Shown: positions 24,001-32,109 of the stretch, in pieces | Numbering within the stretch: position 1 is the first letter of the stretch | Layout: the number at the start of each line of letters is the position of its first letter | DNA from: a virus | IMG/VR virus record: IMGVR_UViG_3300027749_002715 | Location: 1-37,012 of that record | Length of the DNA: 37,012 nt | Strand: one strand, 5' to 3' | Made by a program: the position numbers and the translations under genes | Notes under the pieces: model-generated | What the model saw: the letters and a program-made list of their open reading frames with translations, nothing else | Databases searched by the model: none | What the model was told of the DNA's origin: nothing

Positions 24001-24706
24001 TTTAGAAATTCCATTTGATATTACTTGGCAAAGTATTGCAATAAGTGTAAGTGGCGGTGCCGACTCTGCATTATTAGCATACTTAATATGTTATAAGGCA
24101 ACACCGGGTACAATTATAAATATTATAAGTCATACTCGAATGTGGAAAACACGCCCATGGCAAAGCGACAATAGTTTAACTGTTTACAATTACTTAGCGA
24201 ATGAATTCCCTGCACTTGCATTTAAACGACATACTAATTTTATTGCTCCTGAATTAGAGTATGGGGCCGCTGGCCCTACTGTATACGACGAGTATGGGAA
24301 ATTTGTTAGCGGTGATAATATTCAACAACGTGCATTTGCAGAATACATATGTTTCAATGAAGATATAGATGCTTACTATAATGCCGTTACAAGAAACCCT
24401 AAGGGAATTAATTTAGGCGGGATGAAAGAACGAGATATTGACCCTAGCGAATATAATAAACATTTGTCAGAAATGATTCACATGGGACGCCGTGTATTTC
24501 ATCCGTTTCGCTTTATTGACAAGGCGTGGATCATCAAACAATATTATCGATTGAACCTAACATCATTATTATCCATAACCCGTAGTTGCGAAGGGGAATT
24601 TGAAAATATAAACTATACAAATTACATTCACGGGCAATTTGTTCCTACTTGCGGCAAATGTTTTTGGTGTAAAGAAAGAGAGTGGGCCATTGAAGAATCT
24701 AAGTAA
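23987..24706 (+). CDS. QueC-like PP-loop ATPase, copy 2
   Basis: Encodes 239 residues. The PP-loop is canonical, SGGADS (residues 22-27), unlike copy 1 at 19632. The C-terminus repeats the zinc cysteine set TRSCEG and CGKCFWCKEREWA (Cys222, 225, 228). It probably activates a carboxylate by adenylation for amide or nitrile formation; the substrate is unknown. Its link with a PLP enzyme in the same operon suggests amino-acid or peptide chemistry, which is inference. Confidence 0.8.
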   Translation: MLVDDLEIPFDITWQSIAISVSGGADSALLAYLICYKATPGTIINIISHTRMWKTRPWQSDNSLTVYNYLANEFPALAFKRHTNFIAPELEYGAAGPTVYDEYGKFVSGDNIQQRAFAEYICFNEDIDAYYNAVTRNPKGINLGGMKERDIDPSEYNKHLSEMIHMGRRVFHPFRFIDKAWIIKQYYRLNLTSLLSITRSCEGEFENINYTNYIHGQFVPTCGKCFWCKEREWAIEESK

Positions 24707-25940
24707 AACATTTTGTATGCATCCTTTTACAGGATTGGCTACTAGAGAAGACGGTGCCATTTGTGCTTGCTGCCGTAGCCATCCTGTTGGATTCATTGAT
24801 AAAGAATCGTTAGAAAATATTTGGAACAACGATACAATGCAACGTATTCGTCGACAAGTATTAAACAGTGAACGTCCGGCGGAATGTGAACCTTGTTTTA
24901 GCTTAGAAGATCAGGGCGTTGAAAGTTTACGTATGCGACACATTGCCGGTAAGATTCCAGAAGCAAGAGTTAACCTGTATCCTAACACACCGTTATTAGA
25001 AGTTATGCCGTTTGAGATTCCTACTATGGAACTTAAACTAAACAATTTATGTAACTTAAAGTGCCGTATGTGTCATCCAATGGATAGTACAAGTTGGAAT
25101 GACTGGAGTAAAGTCAAAGACTTTTACAAAGCAGAAGGCAACATTATGTATGCTATTGTAGAAGAACATAATTTAGAACGTAAACCATTTCTAGATAAAT
25201 TTCAGGATAGTAAAGAATGGTGGACTAGTTTAGAAAAACTGTTGCCCTACTTTCGTCGTGTAGAGTTTGCTGGCGGCGAGCCTTTAATGGATCCGCAACA
25301 TTATCGCATACTAGATATGCTTGCTCTGTACGGACATCAAATAGAAATTAAGTATGCTACTAATTTGACTATGTTGGGTAAAGGTAATCGCACAGTTTGG
25401 GAGTACTGGCCTAAGTTTAAATCAGTAGCTGTGAATGTAAGTATAGATGGCATTGGTCCAAGTTACGAATACATACGTGGCAATGCAAGCTGGGATGAGT
25501 TAATAAACAACATTAAACAAATACAAGCAATACCTAACATTAGTCGCATAGTGGGTGCTGTTACTGTGCAAGTTAGTAATGCATTAGTATTAGATAAAAT
25601 AATTGAATATTTTTTGAACGATCTAGGCATTATATTTCACACACATCGCGTAGAATATCCTAAGCTATTATCAGCACAAGTATTGCCTCGACCGTTGCAA
25701 ATGTTAGCTATTGAAAGATTGATTAATATACAAGAAAGAATTAGAGATTTCAAACTAGTTAAACAGCATCCTCGGTTACTAGATTACACACTAGGACAGA
25801 TACAAGATAATATCAATTATCTAATGGCTCGAGATCAAAGCGATAAATGGAAAGAATGTATAGAATTTAATCGTAAATTAGATGCCACTCGTGCCCAAAG
25901 TTTTTTTGATGTTACTCCGGAGTTTTCTAGTTATGAATAA
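24690..25940 (+). CDS. Radical SAM protein with N-terminal twitch domain, copy 2
   Basis: Encodes 416 residues from a TTG at 24690. The frame opens earlier (24639), but that part lies within the PP-loop gene, and the 24690 start keeps conserved Cys9, which also exists in copy 1; the later ATG at 24717 would lose it. N-terminal cysteines 25, 27, 28, 66 and 69 precede the catalytic LCNLKCRMC (Cys121, 125, 128), followed by FAGGEPL and VSIDGIG. Same plan as 21680. The start codon is uncertain, the family is not. Confidence 0.83.
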   Translation: MKNLSKTFCMHPFTGLATREDGAICACCRSHPVGFIDKESLENIWNNDTMQRIRRQVLNSERPAECEPCFSLEDQGVESLRMRHIAGKIPEARVNLYPNTPLLEVMPFEIPTMELKLNNLCNLKCRMCHPMDSTSWNDWSKVKDFYKAEGNIMYAIVEEHNLERKPFLDKFQDSKEWWTSLEKLLPYFRRVEFAGGEPLMDPQHYRILDMLALYGHQIEIKYATNLTMLGKGNRTVWEYWPKFKSVAVNVSIDGIGPSYEYIRGNASWDELINNIKQIQAIPNISRIVGAVTVQVSNALVLDKIIEYFLNDLGIIFHTHRVEYPKLLSAQVLPRPLQMLAIERLINIQERIRDFKLVKQHPRLLDYTLGQIQDNINYLMARDQSDKWKECIEFNRKLDATRAQSFFDVTPEFSSYE

Positions 25941-26868
25941 TCCTATAAAAGAAATATTTTATAATTCGGACGGATTTAATACAGCTGAAATTATAGTAGA
26001 AGCAAAACAAGGAAGATTGTCTTTATTTTATCAGCTAAATGATAATCCTGTACAGCACACATGGCAACAACTACATAAAGATTCTACTAAATTTACTATG
26101 GGTATTACACACGGCAAGAGTTTGGAAGAGTTGCTTACAGAACTAAACAGTTTACTCATAACAACAAATAGACCTACATTATCATTACCTGTATCACAAG
26201 ATCAATTAAACAAATTGCATAACAGTTTTGTAGAACGTGTTAAAAACGAATCGTCTGCCGACGAATTGCAAATTAATTTGCTAATACACGCAATAGAATC
26301 TAAGAACAATTTTTTAACCGAATACGATTCTAGCACAAGATTTTATAAAAACCCTAACAATATTAGAATTCCAATTAAAGAAGAATATAAACTTTGGCTA
26401 ATGAATGACAACAAATGGGGACACTTGTTACTGGGGTTTGGTACATTAGGAAAATCTTGGAATGAGATTGCCAAAACTGATGATAATTTAGATGACTTAA
26501 ATCTTCAAACTACTATTAGTTCAGAAACAATTATGATGTTTAATGCAGATCATCCTTGTTTAAAAACTCCCGAGAAACGTTTATACAAATGGGCAAATAA
26601 TTCTAAACATTTTGTTCCTCTAAATGATTTAAATCAATTATCTTTAGGATTATATTTCCTAGGTGAAATCATTATAACCAATACCTTTTTAGATTTTCAC
26701 CCAAACGCTAGCGACTGGTACGTACCTAACCATATGTGTAAGCTATCTTGGAATCGGGATGTATTAGGGCATAATACACTAGTCAAACAAATTAAATTTT
26801 TTAACAGCGATATGTATTACGATTCTTTAATCAAACATGCTAACTTAAATTCTATATGCATAATGTAA
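25933..26868 (+). CDS. Protein of unknown function in the modification island
   Basis: Encodes 311 residues from ATG 25933, which overlaps the preceding stop by eight bases; the frame extends upstream only inside the previous gene. I do not recognise the family. It is Asn/Leu-rich and looks soluble, with a central FLTEYDSS region and a His/Trp-rich end (FHPNASDW, NHMCKLSWNRD). No signal peptide, membrane segment or clear catalytic motif is seen. It lies between two radical SAM genes, so it may be a peptide-recognition subunit or another modifying enzyme. Confidence 0.7.
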   Translation: MNNPIKEIFYNSDGFNTAEIIVEAKQGRLSLFYQLNDNPVQHTWQQLHKDSTKFTMGITHGKSLEELLTELNSLLITTNRPTLSLPVSQDQLNKLHNSFVERVKNESSADELQINLLIHAIESKNNFLTEYDSSTRFYKNPNNIRIPIKEEYKLWLMNDNKWGHLLLGFGTLGKSWNEIAKTDDNLDDLNLQTTISSETIMMFNADHPCLKTPEKRLYKWANNSKHFVPLNDLNQLSLGLYFLGEIIITNTFLDFHPNASDWYVPNHMCKLSWNRDVLGHNTLVKQIKFFNSDMYYDSLIKHANLNSICIM

Positions 26869-27761
26869 CAAGTCGATGGCCACATCAAAATAGTATTAAG
26901 ATAGAATGGAACATAGGCAAGCGATGTAACTATGATTGCAGTTATTGCCCTGCTAGTATACACGACAGCACTAGCAAACATACAGATATCGAAGTACTTA
27001 AAGCAACCGTGGACAAACTAATGACATTGGGCAAACCTATACGTCTTAGTTTTACAGGAGGAGAGCCATGTGTGCATCCTAAGTTCTTAGAGTTAGTAAA
27101 ATACTGTAAACATGTTGGGATTAGTTGGATTAGTGTGACTACCAACGGCACATTACCTTATGAATTTTATTCAGCGTTAGAAGCAGATCAAATTGTCTTT
27201 AGTATACATTTAGAATTTGATTGGAAACGAGTTTTCAATACAGTAGAAAGTATTGTAGATTTAACAAACAAAAAAGTTATTGCACAGATTATGGCACATC
27301 ATGATCATATGGATGCTGTATTTCAGTTGCGGTCCAAATGTTTATTGGCTACGATTCCGAGTACTGTTAGAAGAATACGTTGGACAGAAGGCGATCACGA
27401 TTTGTTTGATGATATGAGATATAATCTAAATGACTTAGAATGGATTAAAGAACAAGAATCTACAGTTCAAGGTAATTGTGTTATAGACAACACAAAAATT
27501 ATGCATGCCAATGATATTATAAAATTACACCTAAACAAATACAAAGATTGGGCGTGCAATGCAGGTATAGAAAGCCTAATGATTAATTGGGATGGCGATG
27601 TGCATAGGGCAACTTGCCGAGTTGGCGGCAGCTTGGGTAATATATATCAAGGCACATGGATAGTGCCGTCGAGATCTGTTATATGCGACAGAAACTTTTG
27701 CACATGTGCAGCAGATATTCCAATATCTAAACACGTAGTATTGGAATCAATTTCTGATTAG
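26856..27761 (+). CDS. Radical SAM protein, SPASM-like, short type B copy 1
   Basis: Encodes 301 residues. The cluster site is KRCNYDCSYC (Cys24, 28, 31), then FTGGEPCVHP. A C-terminal region (DWACNAGIESLMINWDGDVHRATC, split here as WACNAGIE and ATC) plus CDRNFCTCA supplies cysteines for auxiliary clusters as in SPASM proteins. It shares this C-terminal plan with 27727 and 30415. The end converges with 27727 and overlaps it by 35 bases; the start overlaps the unknown gene by 13 bases. Confidence 0.87.
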   Translation: MHNVTSRWPHQNSIKIEWNIGKRCNYDCSYCPASIHDSTSKHTDIEVLKATVDKLMTLGKPIRLSFTGGEPCVHPKFLELVKYCKHVGISWISVTTNGTLPYEFYSALEADQIVFSIHLEFDWKRVFNTVESIVDLTNKKVIAQIMAHHDHMDAVFQLRSKCLLATIPSTVRRIRWTEGDHDLFDDMRYNLNDLEWIKEQESTVQGNCVIDNTKIMHANDIIKLHLNKYKDWACNAGIESLMINWDGDVHRATCRVGGSLGNIYQGTWIVPSRSVICDRNFCTCAADIPISKHVVLESISD

Positions 27762-28731
27762 ATTGCTTTTCTTTACGGCAATTAATTTCCGGCTGGCACG
27801 TGCATTCCATTTGGTTACATGTAGTTGGTATTAATGTTGGTTGGAATTTTGTTGGGAATTCTATATCAAATAGATTATACTTAAAACTTAAATTGTAAAG
27901 ATTTACACCACATGCACCGGATATTTCGCCGCTTTTATTAATATATAGAGTATCAATTCCAACATTACACTTCCATCCGTAAAACTTGTTAAGTCCGTTA
28001 ACAGATATCCAAGAAAGAGAGTCTATTTTTTTCTTGCTTCCGTTTTCAAAATAGACAGTTGGTTTTTTATGATTTAATTTTTTATTCTTGAGGTAATAGA
28101 AAATGTTTGGTAGTTTTTTAAGATTTTTTAGCAGATATTTTTTTTGATCTTCGGTATACTGTATTGTATGATGATAAACTTCTATAGACGTTACGCACCA
28201 CCCCTTGCTGGCTTTTTTCAAAGTTTCAACTAATGCTACACATTTATCCCAGGCAAACGGATCCATTAGTACCATAGCAGTTGTCCAAACATTCTTTTTA
28301 TATAACGCATTGGCAACGCTAATGTAGTGATCTATATCTACTTGTTCGTGATGACAACTTAACATTACTTCGTCAAAATTTTGTCCGTACTCTTCCCACC
28401 ACCTAATAGTTCTGCTACCATTGGATGATATTGTTATTAGACAATCGTAGTTCTCTTTAAAGTATTTTACAAATATTTCAAATTTACTCCACATAGTTGG
28501 CTCACCGCCAATTATATGAATTTGAAATTTTGTTTTATTAAGAGTTGTCTTATAATAATCAAGCAAATGCGACAAATTCTTGCAAACTAAATCTACATCA
28601 GGCCACTTGTGGGTTCCTTCATTACTTCCAGGAAAACAATACCAACATTTGTAATTACAAAGGTTACTGAGAAATAGTTCTATTCTAAGTAAATTTTCTG
28701 GTTTATTAGATTCTATCTTAACAAGCGTCAT
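27727..28731 (-). CDS. Radical SAM protein, SPASM-like, short type B copy 2
   Basis: Encodes 334 residues. The cluster site is NLCNYKCWYC (Cys25, 29, 32), followed by IIGGEPTMW and a C-terminal WKCNVGIDTLYINKSGEI with a distal CNQMECTC group. It is related to 26856 and 30415. A GAGG ribosome site lies before the ATG at 28731, and a 24-base gap separates it from the upstream gene. It is the last of four genes in the reverse operon from 31389. Confidence 0.87.
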   Translation of the reverse strand: MTLVKIESNKPENLLRIELFLSNLCNYKCWYCFPGSNEGTHKWPDVDLVCKNLSHLLDYYKTTLNKTKFQIHIIGGEPTMWSKFEIFVKYFKENYDCLITISSNGSRTIRWWEEYGQNFDEVMLSCHHEQVDIDHYISVANALYKKNVWTTAMVLMDPFAWDKCVALVETLKKASKGWCVTSIEVYHHTIQYTEDQKKYLLKNLKKLPNIFYYLKNKKLNHKKPTVYFENGSKKKIDSLSWISVNGLNKFYGWKCNVGIDTLYINKSGEISGACGVNLYNLSFKYNLFDIEFPTKFQPTLIPTTCNQMECTCQPEINCRKEKQSNQKLIPILRV

Positions 28732-28755
28732 ACCGCAGTTCCTCTTAATAAAATT

Positions 28756-29829
28756 TTACAATACATCTCTATTTGTTTGTTGATCTCTAGGCTGGGCAAA
28801 AAATACGGATTTAGATCTGCCGCAAGATCTGGCACATGTAATTAACTTATCGTCAGTCCAGTATCGGTCCCAACAAGTCTGCCAAACATCACTGTTAATT
28901 ATATCTTTAATCGAAACTTCTACTGCATTGATATTTCCTAAGGTATTCCTTAAATCATCATATTGAACTTTCATTTGGTTTCTAACTACAGAGGCAGCAT
29001 CATTACTAATATAATTATATGGCGTACTTGCTAGCCAACAACACGGAAATACATTTTTATAAGCATCAATGTAAATCTCTTTGCTAGATTTTGCAAGGCA
29101 ATCAATCTCCATACTATCAACTATATCTTTGTAATTTTCTACATCGGATTTAGTAATAAAAGTCATCTTGTTTTCCGTTGCTGGTTCTAAGTAATATACA
29201 GTGCGCCCTTGACGATCGACTACAGGATGTTTTGAATCTAACATAAATCTAGAACTATTTTTAACTGTAAATGTTTTAAATCCTAATTTTTGGGCTAATG
29301 CCCTAGCATCTTCGACTTGATGTTCGTTGTGTTTAAATTTAATAAACACCCATTCTGCTATAGCACCTTCCTCAATTACAGCCCTTGCATTTTCTAAAAT
29401 AGTATTAAAATTTGTTCCCACACGATAAATGTGGTGAGTGTCTTCTAGCCCGTCGAGAGCAAATATAATATTATGTTGTTTAGGTAACGCTTTTGCCAAA
29501 CGTTTCCACCATTCAGTATTTCTAGCACTTCCGTTACTATGCACACGGATATTAAGATGCGGAGCACATTTGGTAGCATACTCACACATTTCAATGAGAT
29601 CGTTATTTAAAATAGGATCACCAAAATTTCCACAAAAGTAAAACCCATCTAACTGATCAAGGACTTCTTGACTCATGACTGTTTGAAAATCAGTTAATGA
29701 CCAGCTATTATTTTTTATTAAGGGATTATCCAGGCCACTGTTGATATTCCTACTACACATAGGACAGCTGGCTTGACAATTATTCGTAATTTCTAAATGT
29801 ATTTGTTTTAGCTTGTTAAATTCAAACAT
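28756..29829 (-). CDS. Radical SAM protein, SPASM-like, short type A copy 2
   Basis: Encodes 357 residues from ATG 29829, which overlaps the upstream stop by eight bases; a TTG two codons earlier is less likely because the paralogue at 17969 starts at the equivalent Met. Cys18, 22 and 25 (NCQASCPMC), FCGNFGDP, FALDGLEDTHH and EIYIDAYKNVFPCC match the 17969 protein along the whole length. C-terminal CARSCG provides further cysteines. Probable peptide-modifying enzyme by family, substrate unknown. Confidence 0.87.
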   Translation of the reverse strand: MFEFNKLKQIHLEITNNCQASCPMCSRNINSGLDNPLIKNNSWSLTDFQTVMSQEVLDQLDGFYFCGNFGDPILNNDLIEMCEYATKCAPHLNIRVHSNGSARNTEWWKRLAKALPKQHNIIFALDGLEDTHHIYRVGTNFNTILENARAVIEEGAIAEWVFIKFKHNEHQVEDARALAQKLGFKTFTVKNSSRFMLDSKHPVVDRQGRTVYYLEPATENKMTFITKSDVENYKDIVDSMEIDCLAKSSKEIYIDAYKNVFPCCWLASTPYNYISNDAASVVRNQMKVQYDDLRNTLGNINAVEVSIKDIINSDVWQTCWDRYWTDDKLITCARSCGRSKSVFFAQPRDQQTNRDVL

Positions 29830-30424
29830 AACCAATCACCATGAATCTTTTATACAACGGCAGGCTTAGTTCTCCAGCCCATCCTATCTTAGACAATTTG
29901 CATTGTGTTTTGAATTCTTCTAAGTTGTTTGCAATACGAATATGCTCAGGTATATCATAATTGTTACTTTGTAACACAAATAAACTATTATGTGGCATTC
30001 CACTTAACCACACATTGTATTGCTCTTGTGTAATATGCTCGCAACTTGTATTAATTACAACATCAGCATCACTACGGGTATTGCACATATCTGCTGTAAT
30101 TGCTTTAAAACGTCCTTCAATGTCTTCTTTCTTATTCATCATCGTGGCAATAAGTTCACAGGTAGGATCGATGTCAATACTACGGATATGTTTAACTGCA
30201 ATATAACTTTGAAACAACATGCTGGCTAATGTGCCGACCCAGCCACCATGTATATCTATACTAACTGGATTATCTTTAATAGAGCAAAAGTTTGTTAATG
30301 ATTCTATTAACCACTCTTTACTTTTTAGTTGGCCGCTCCAGAACGCATCCATGGTCCGTATAGGATCAGGGCTTTGTCTAATGGCTTGCATCCAATAGTG
30401 TAAATGTTCGGTATCTATTTGCAT
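29822..30424 (-). CDS. Class I methyltransferase-fold protein
   Basis: Encodes 200 residues. Motif I is VSIDIHGGWVGTLASML (residues 54-70) and the acidic strand end is RSIDIDPTCE, both as in Rossmann methyltransferases, with INTSCEHI at the motif IV position. The glycine-rich loop is unusual and it may bind SAM without methylating. It lies between two radical SAM genes and overlaps both, in the operon from 31389. Confidence 0.65.
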   Translation of the reverse strand: MQIDTEHLHYWMQAIRQSPDPIRTMDAFWSGQLKSKEWLIESLTNFCSIKDNPVSIDIHGGWVGTLASMLFQSYIAVKHIRSIDIDPTCELIATMMNKKEDIEGRFKAITADMCNTRSDADVVINTSCEHITQEQYNVWLSGMPHNSLFVLQSNNYDIPEHIRIANNLEEFKTQCKLSKIGWAGELSLPLYKRFMVIGYV

Positions 30425-31389
30425 TTTGGTATCTTAGAATCGGCACTACTTACACAACTTGGTGTGGAACAAATCTTAGGCTCTGTAAATAAAGTAAACT
30501 TTTCTAAATTTCCTAATGATTTATCGTGGCAACTATAACTTCGTTTAACTTCGTCGTTTCTAATTATTATGCTTTGATATCCACTATTACAATTCCAATC
30601 TTTAAATTGGTTGAATCCAAATGCATTAAAACGCTCAGCTTGATCGAACAAATATTCTGTATTATTCATATCATATAATGCTATCTGATGTGTATCTTCT
30701 CCATTAGACTGCTGAGGAAAACCTGTTTGCATTATATTAATCATTTCATCAGTATAGCCATCTACCAATCTACTGGCGGTTGGGTCGCTTTGTGGTTTAA
30801 GAGTTACATTAATACCCCGGGTTGCGAATCGTTTAAGGCGAGCATATAAGTCGTAAAACTTTTCAGGCACCATAACTTGATTAATAGTTACATGCACTCC
30901 ATCACTTATTAGTTGTAAAATTTTATCTCCGAATTCTTGTTCCTTGGCAAACTCGTCGTGGAAGCTGGCTGTGATACTTCTGCGTTGTAACGGACTTGTG
31001 TTACTGGCCCATGCCTTCCACCATCCAAGACCCGGGCTCAAGTTAGTAGTCATATGAATACTTTGGTAAGTAGTTTGCATATCATCAGCTAAATGTTTTA
31101 TCAATTCTAACAAGTACTTGTAAGCGGTAGGCTCGCCTCCGCTAAATGACCAATGGAACTGATCAAATCCATTATTCATTGCTTGTCGTTTGATCTCATC
31201 AACAGTACGGATATATACTTTAAGTGTTCGATAATCTGATATATCTGATCTAGCATATGGCCAACAATAACTACACTTGTAATTACAAAATCTGCCCAAA
31301 ATCCAACTAGTGGAAAATAATGGATTGATTAGCATAGTACGTTGCCCAAAGCGGACAATTTTTTCAAATGGAATGGTGGAATGGCTCAT
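30415..31389 (-). CDS. Radical SAM protein, SPASM-like, short type B copy 3
   Basis: Encodes 324 residues. The cluster site is RFCNYKCSYC (Cys35, 39, 42), then FSGGEPTAY, a C-terminal DWNCNSGYQSIII and further cysteines CHDKSLGN and CSTPSC. It belongs with 26856 and 27727. It is the first gene of the rightmost island operon; the ATG lies one base after the predicted start of transcription from a reverse-strand late-type motif, with no Shine-Dalgarno. Confidence 0.87.
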   Translation of the reverse strand: MSHSTIPFEKIVRFGQRTMLINPLFSTSWILGRFCNYKCSYCWPYARSDISDYRTLKVYIRTVDEIKRQAMNNGFDQFHWSFSGGEPTAYKYLLELIKHLADDMQTTYQSIHMTTNLSPGLGWWKAWASNTSPLQRRSITASFHDEFAKEQEFGDKILQLISDGVHVTINQVMVPEKFYDLYARLKRFATRGINVTLKPQSDPTASRLVDGYTDEMINIMQTGFPQQSNGEDTHQIALYDMNNTEYLFDQAERFNAFGFNQFKDWNCNSGYQSIIIRNDEVKRSYSCHDKSLGNLEKFTLFTEPKICSTPSCVSSADSKIPKCK

Positions 31390-31417
31390 TGACAGTATTT
31401 ACAAATAAGTATATAAT
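31389..31417 (+). promoter_or_regulatory. Consensus sigma70 promoter of the tRNA-like RNA
   Basis: TTGACA (31389-31394) and TATAAT (31412-31417) with a 17-base spacer. The expected start, 31424, is the first base of the acceptor stem of the RNA that follows. The -35 box touches the start codon of the opposite-strand radical SAM gene. Confidence 0.88.
31396..31403 (-). promoter_or_regulatory. T4-type late promoter candidate (TGTAAATA)
   Basis: On the reverse strand TGTAAATA predicts transcription from about 31390, one base before the ATG at 31389. It lies within the spacer of the forward sigma70 promoter, so the two promoters cannot be occupied together. Confidence 0.5.
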
Positions 31418-31423
31418 ACAATG

Positions 31424-31541
31424 GTAGACGTGAGTGGAACTTGGTATACCTCCTCCAAGTAAGCTGACCCCCAGCTGAACGGAGGGCATAGGGCTAGGCT
31501 ATTAGCTGCCTTTGTAGGTTCGAATCCTACCGTCTACACCA
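31424..31541 (+). ncRNA. tRNA-like RNA with encoded CCA but non-standard core
   Basis: A perfect 7-bp acceptor stem, GTAGACG (31424-31430) with CGTCTAC (31531-31537), then discriminator A and CCA (31539-31541). The T arm is GTAGG-TTCGAAT-CCTAC (31514-31530). The 83 bases between do not give a D arm and a 5-bp/7-base anticodon arm. Instead they offer hairpin 1 ACTTGG/CCAAGT (31439-31460), hairpin 2 AGCTG/CAGCT (31462-31476), a GGGCTA/TAGC-type hairpin 3 (31491-31510), and a possible pseudoknot of CCTCC (31449-31453) with GGAGG (31481-31485). At about 115 bases it exceeds ordinary tRNAs. It may be a tRNA-like regulatory RNA, a tRNA with an insertion, or a decayed tRNA. Confidence 0.65.
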
Positions 31542-31554
31542 AATTGAGAATACT

Positions 31555-32091
31555 ATGACTAAAAAAATAGCAAGTAGTCCTGAGCGTCATACCTTTCAAA
31601 AAGAAGGCTATATCAAACGCTGTGAGGAAAAGGGCGAGGAGCCTAATCCTGATTATGTTAAAATGTACGAAACTTGGCGAGAGCAAGAAGCAGAGGCTAT
31701 TGTAGATCCTAAATGGCAAAAGAACAACATGGAATACGACCTACGGGCAAGCAAAGAACTATGTGACAAAGTTAAAGCCAGCGATGCTTATGCTCAAAAC
31801 TTGTATGCCGCAATGTGTAACATGACTTGGCAAAGCAGAGAGTTTTGGCAAGAACTAAAGGGTGAGACCTGGTCATGCAGTTGGCGGCATAGTGGTGGCA
31901 TCATTTCTGACATGCAGGAAAAGGGTGACTATATTGATTGGTACTGTAGTGGTATAGGTAATGCAGAATTAGGCAACGGCCTAACTGGAGCCGATGGCAC
32001 TGGATATGTGCCAGAAGGTACCGTAACTGAAGAAATTGAATTGGACTTGAACCGTTTAGGTTGGAGACCAGTTCCCTACAAAGATGATTGA
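31555..32091 (+). CDS. Phage protein of unknown function
   Basis: Encodes 178 residues. The first half is highly charged and helical (KMYETWREQEAEAIV), while the second is Trp-rich (TWQSREFWQELKGETWSCSWRH, quoted in part as FWQELKGETWSCSWRH) and ends in a Gly-rich, acidic region. I recall no assigned function. It begins 13 bases after the CCA of the tRNA-like RNA, so processing of that RNA's 3' end would also create the 5' end of this mRNA. Confidence 0.75.
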   Translation: MTKKIASSPERHTFQKEGYIKRCEEKGEEPNPDYVKMYETWREQEAEAIVDPKWQKNNMEYDLRASKELCDKVKASDAYAQNLYAAMCNMTWQSREFWQELKGETWSCSWRHSGGIISDMQEKGDYIDWYCSGIGNAELGNGLTGADGTGYVPEGTVTEEIELDLNRLGWRPVPYKDD

Positions 32092-32097
32092 TAACAG

Positions 32098-32105
32098 AGT
32101 AAATA
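32098..32105 (+). promoter_or_regulatory. Late-type motif before the AbrB-like gene (AGTAAATA)
   Basis: The TAAATA core lies four bases before the ATG at 32110, the same spacing as at 23107 and 23146. It could add late transcription to genes otherwise read from 31389. Confidence 0.3.
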
Positions 32106-32109
32106 CACA

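Noticed and set aside
4650-31389. A short RiPP-like precursor peptide gene
   Set aside because: Genes overlap or abut throughout and the few gaps hold promoters; I saw no short frame with a leader/core pattern. The substrate may lie elsewhere.
4650-31389. A diversity-generating retroelement linked to the Mtd_N-like protein
   Set aside because: No reverse transcriptase and no template/variable repeat pair were seen in the window.
31424-31541. An ordinary tRNA-Leu or tRNA-Ser
   Set aside because: Although GGAACTTGGTATAC resembles a D loop, no matching D stem or 5-bp stem with a 7-base anticodon loop can be drawn, and the RNA is too long.
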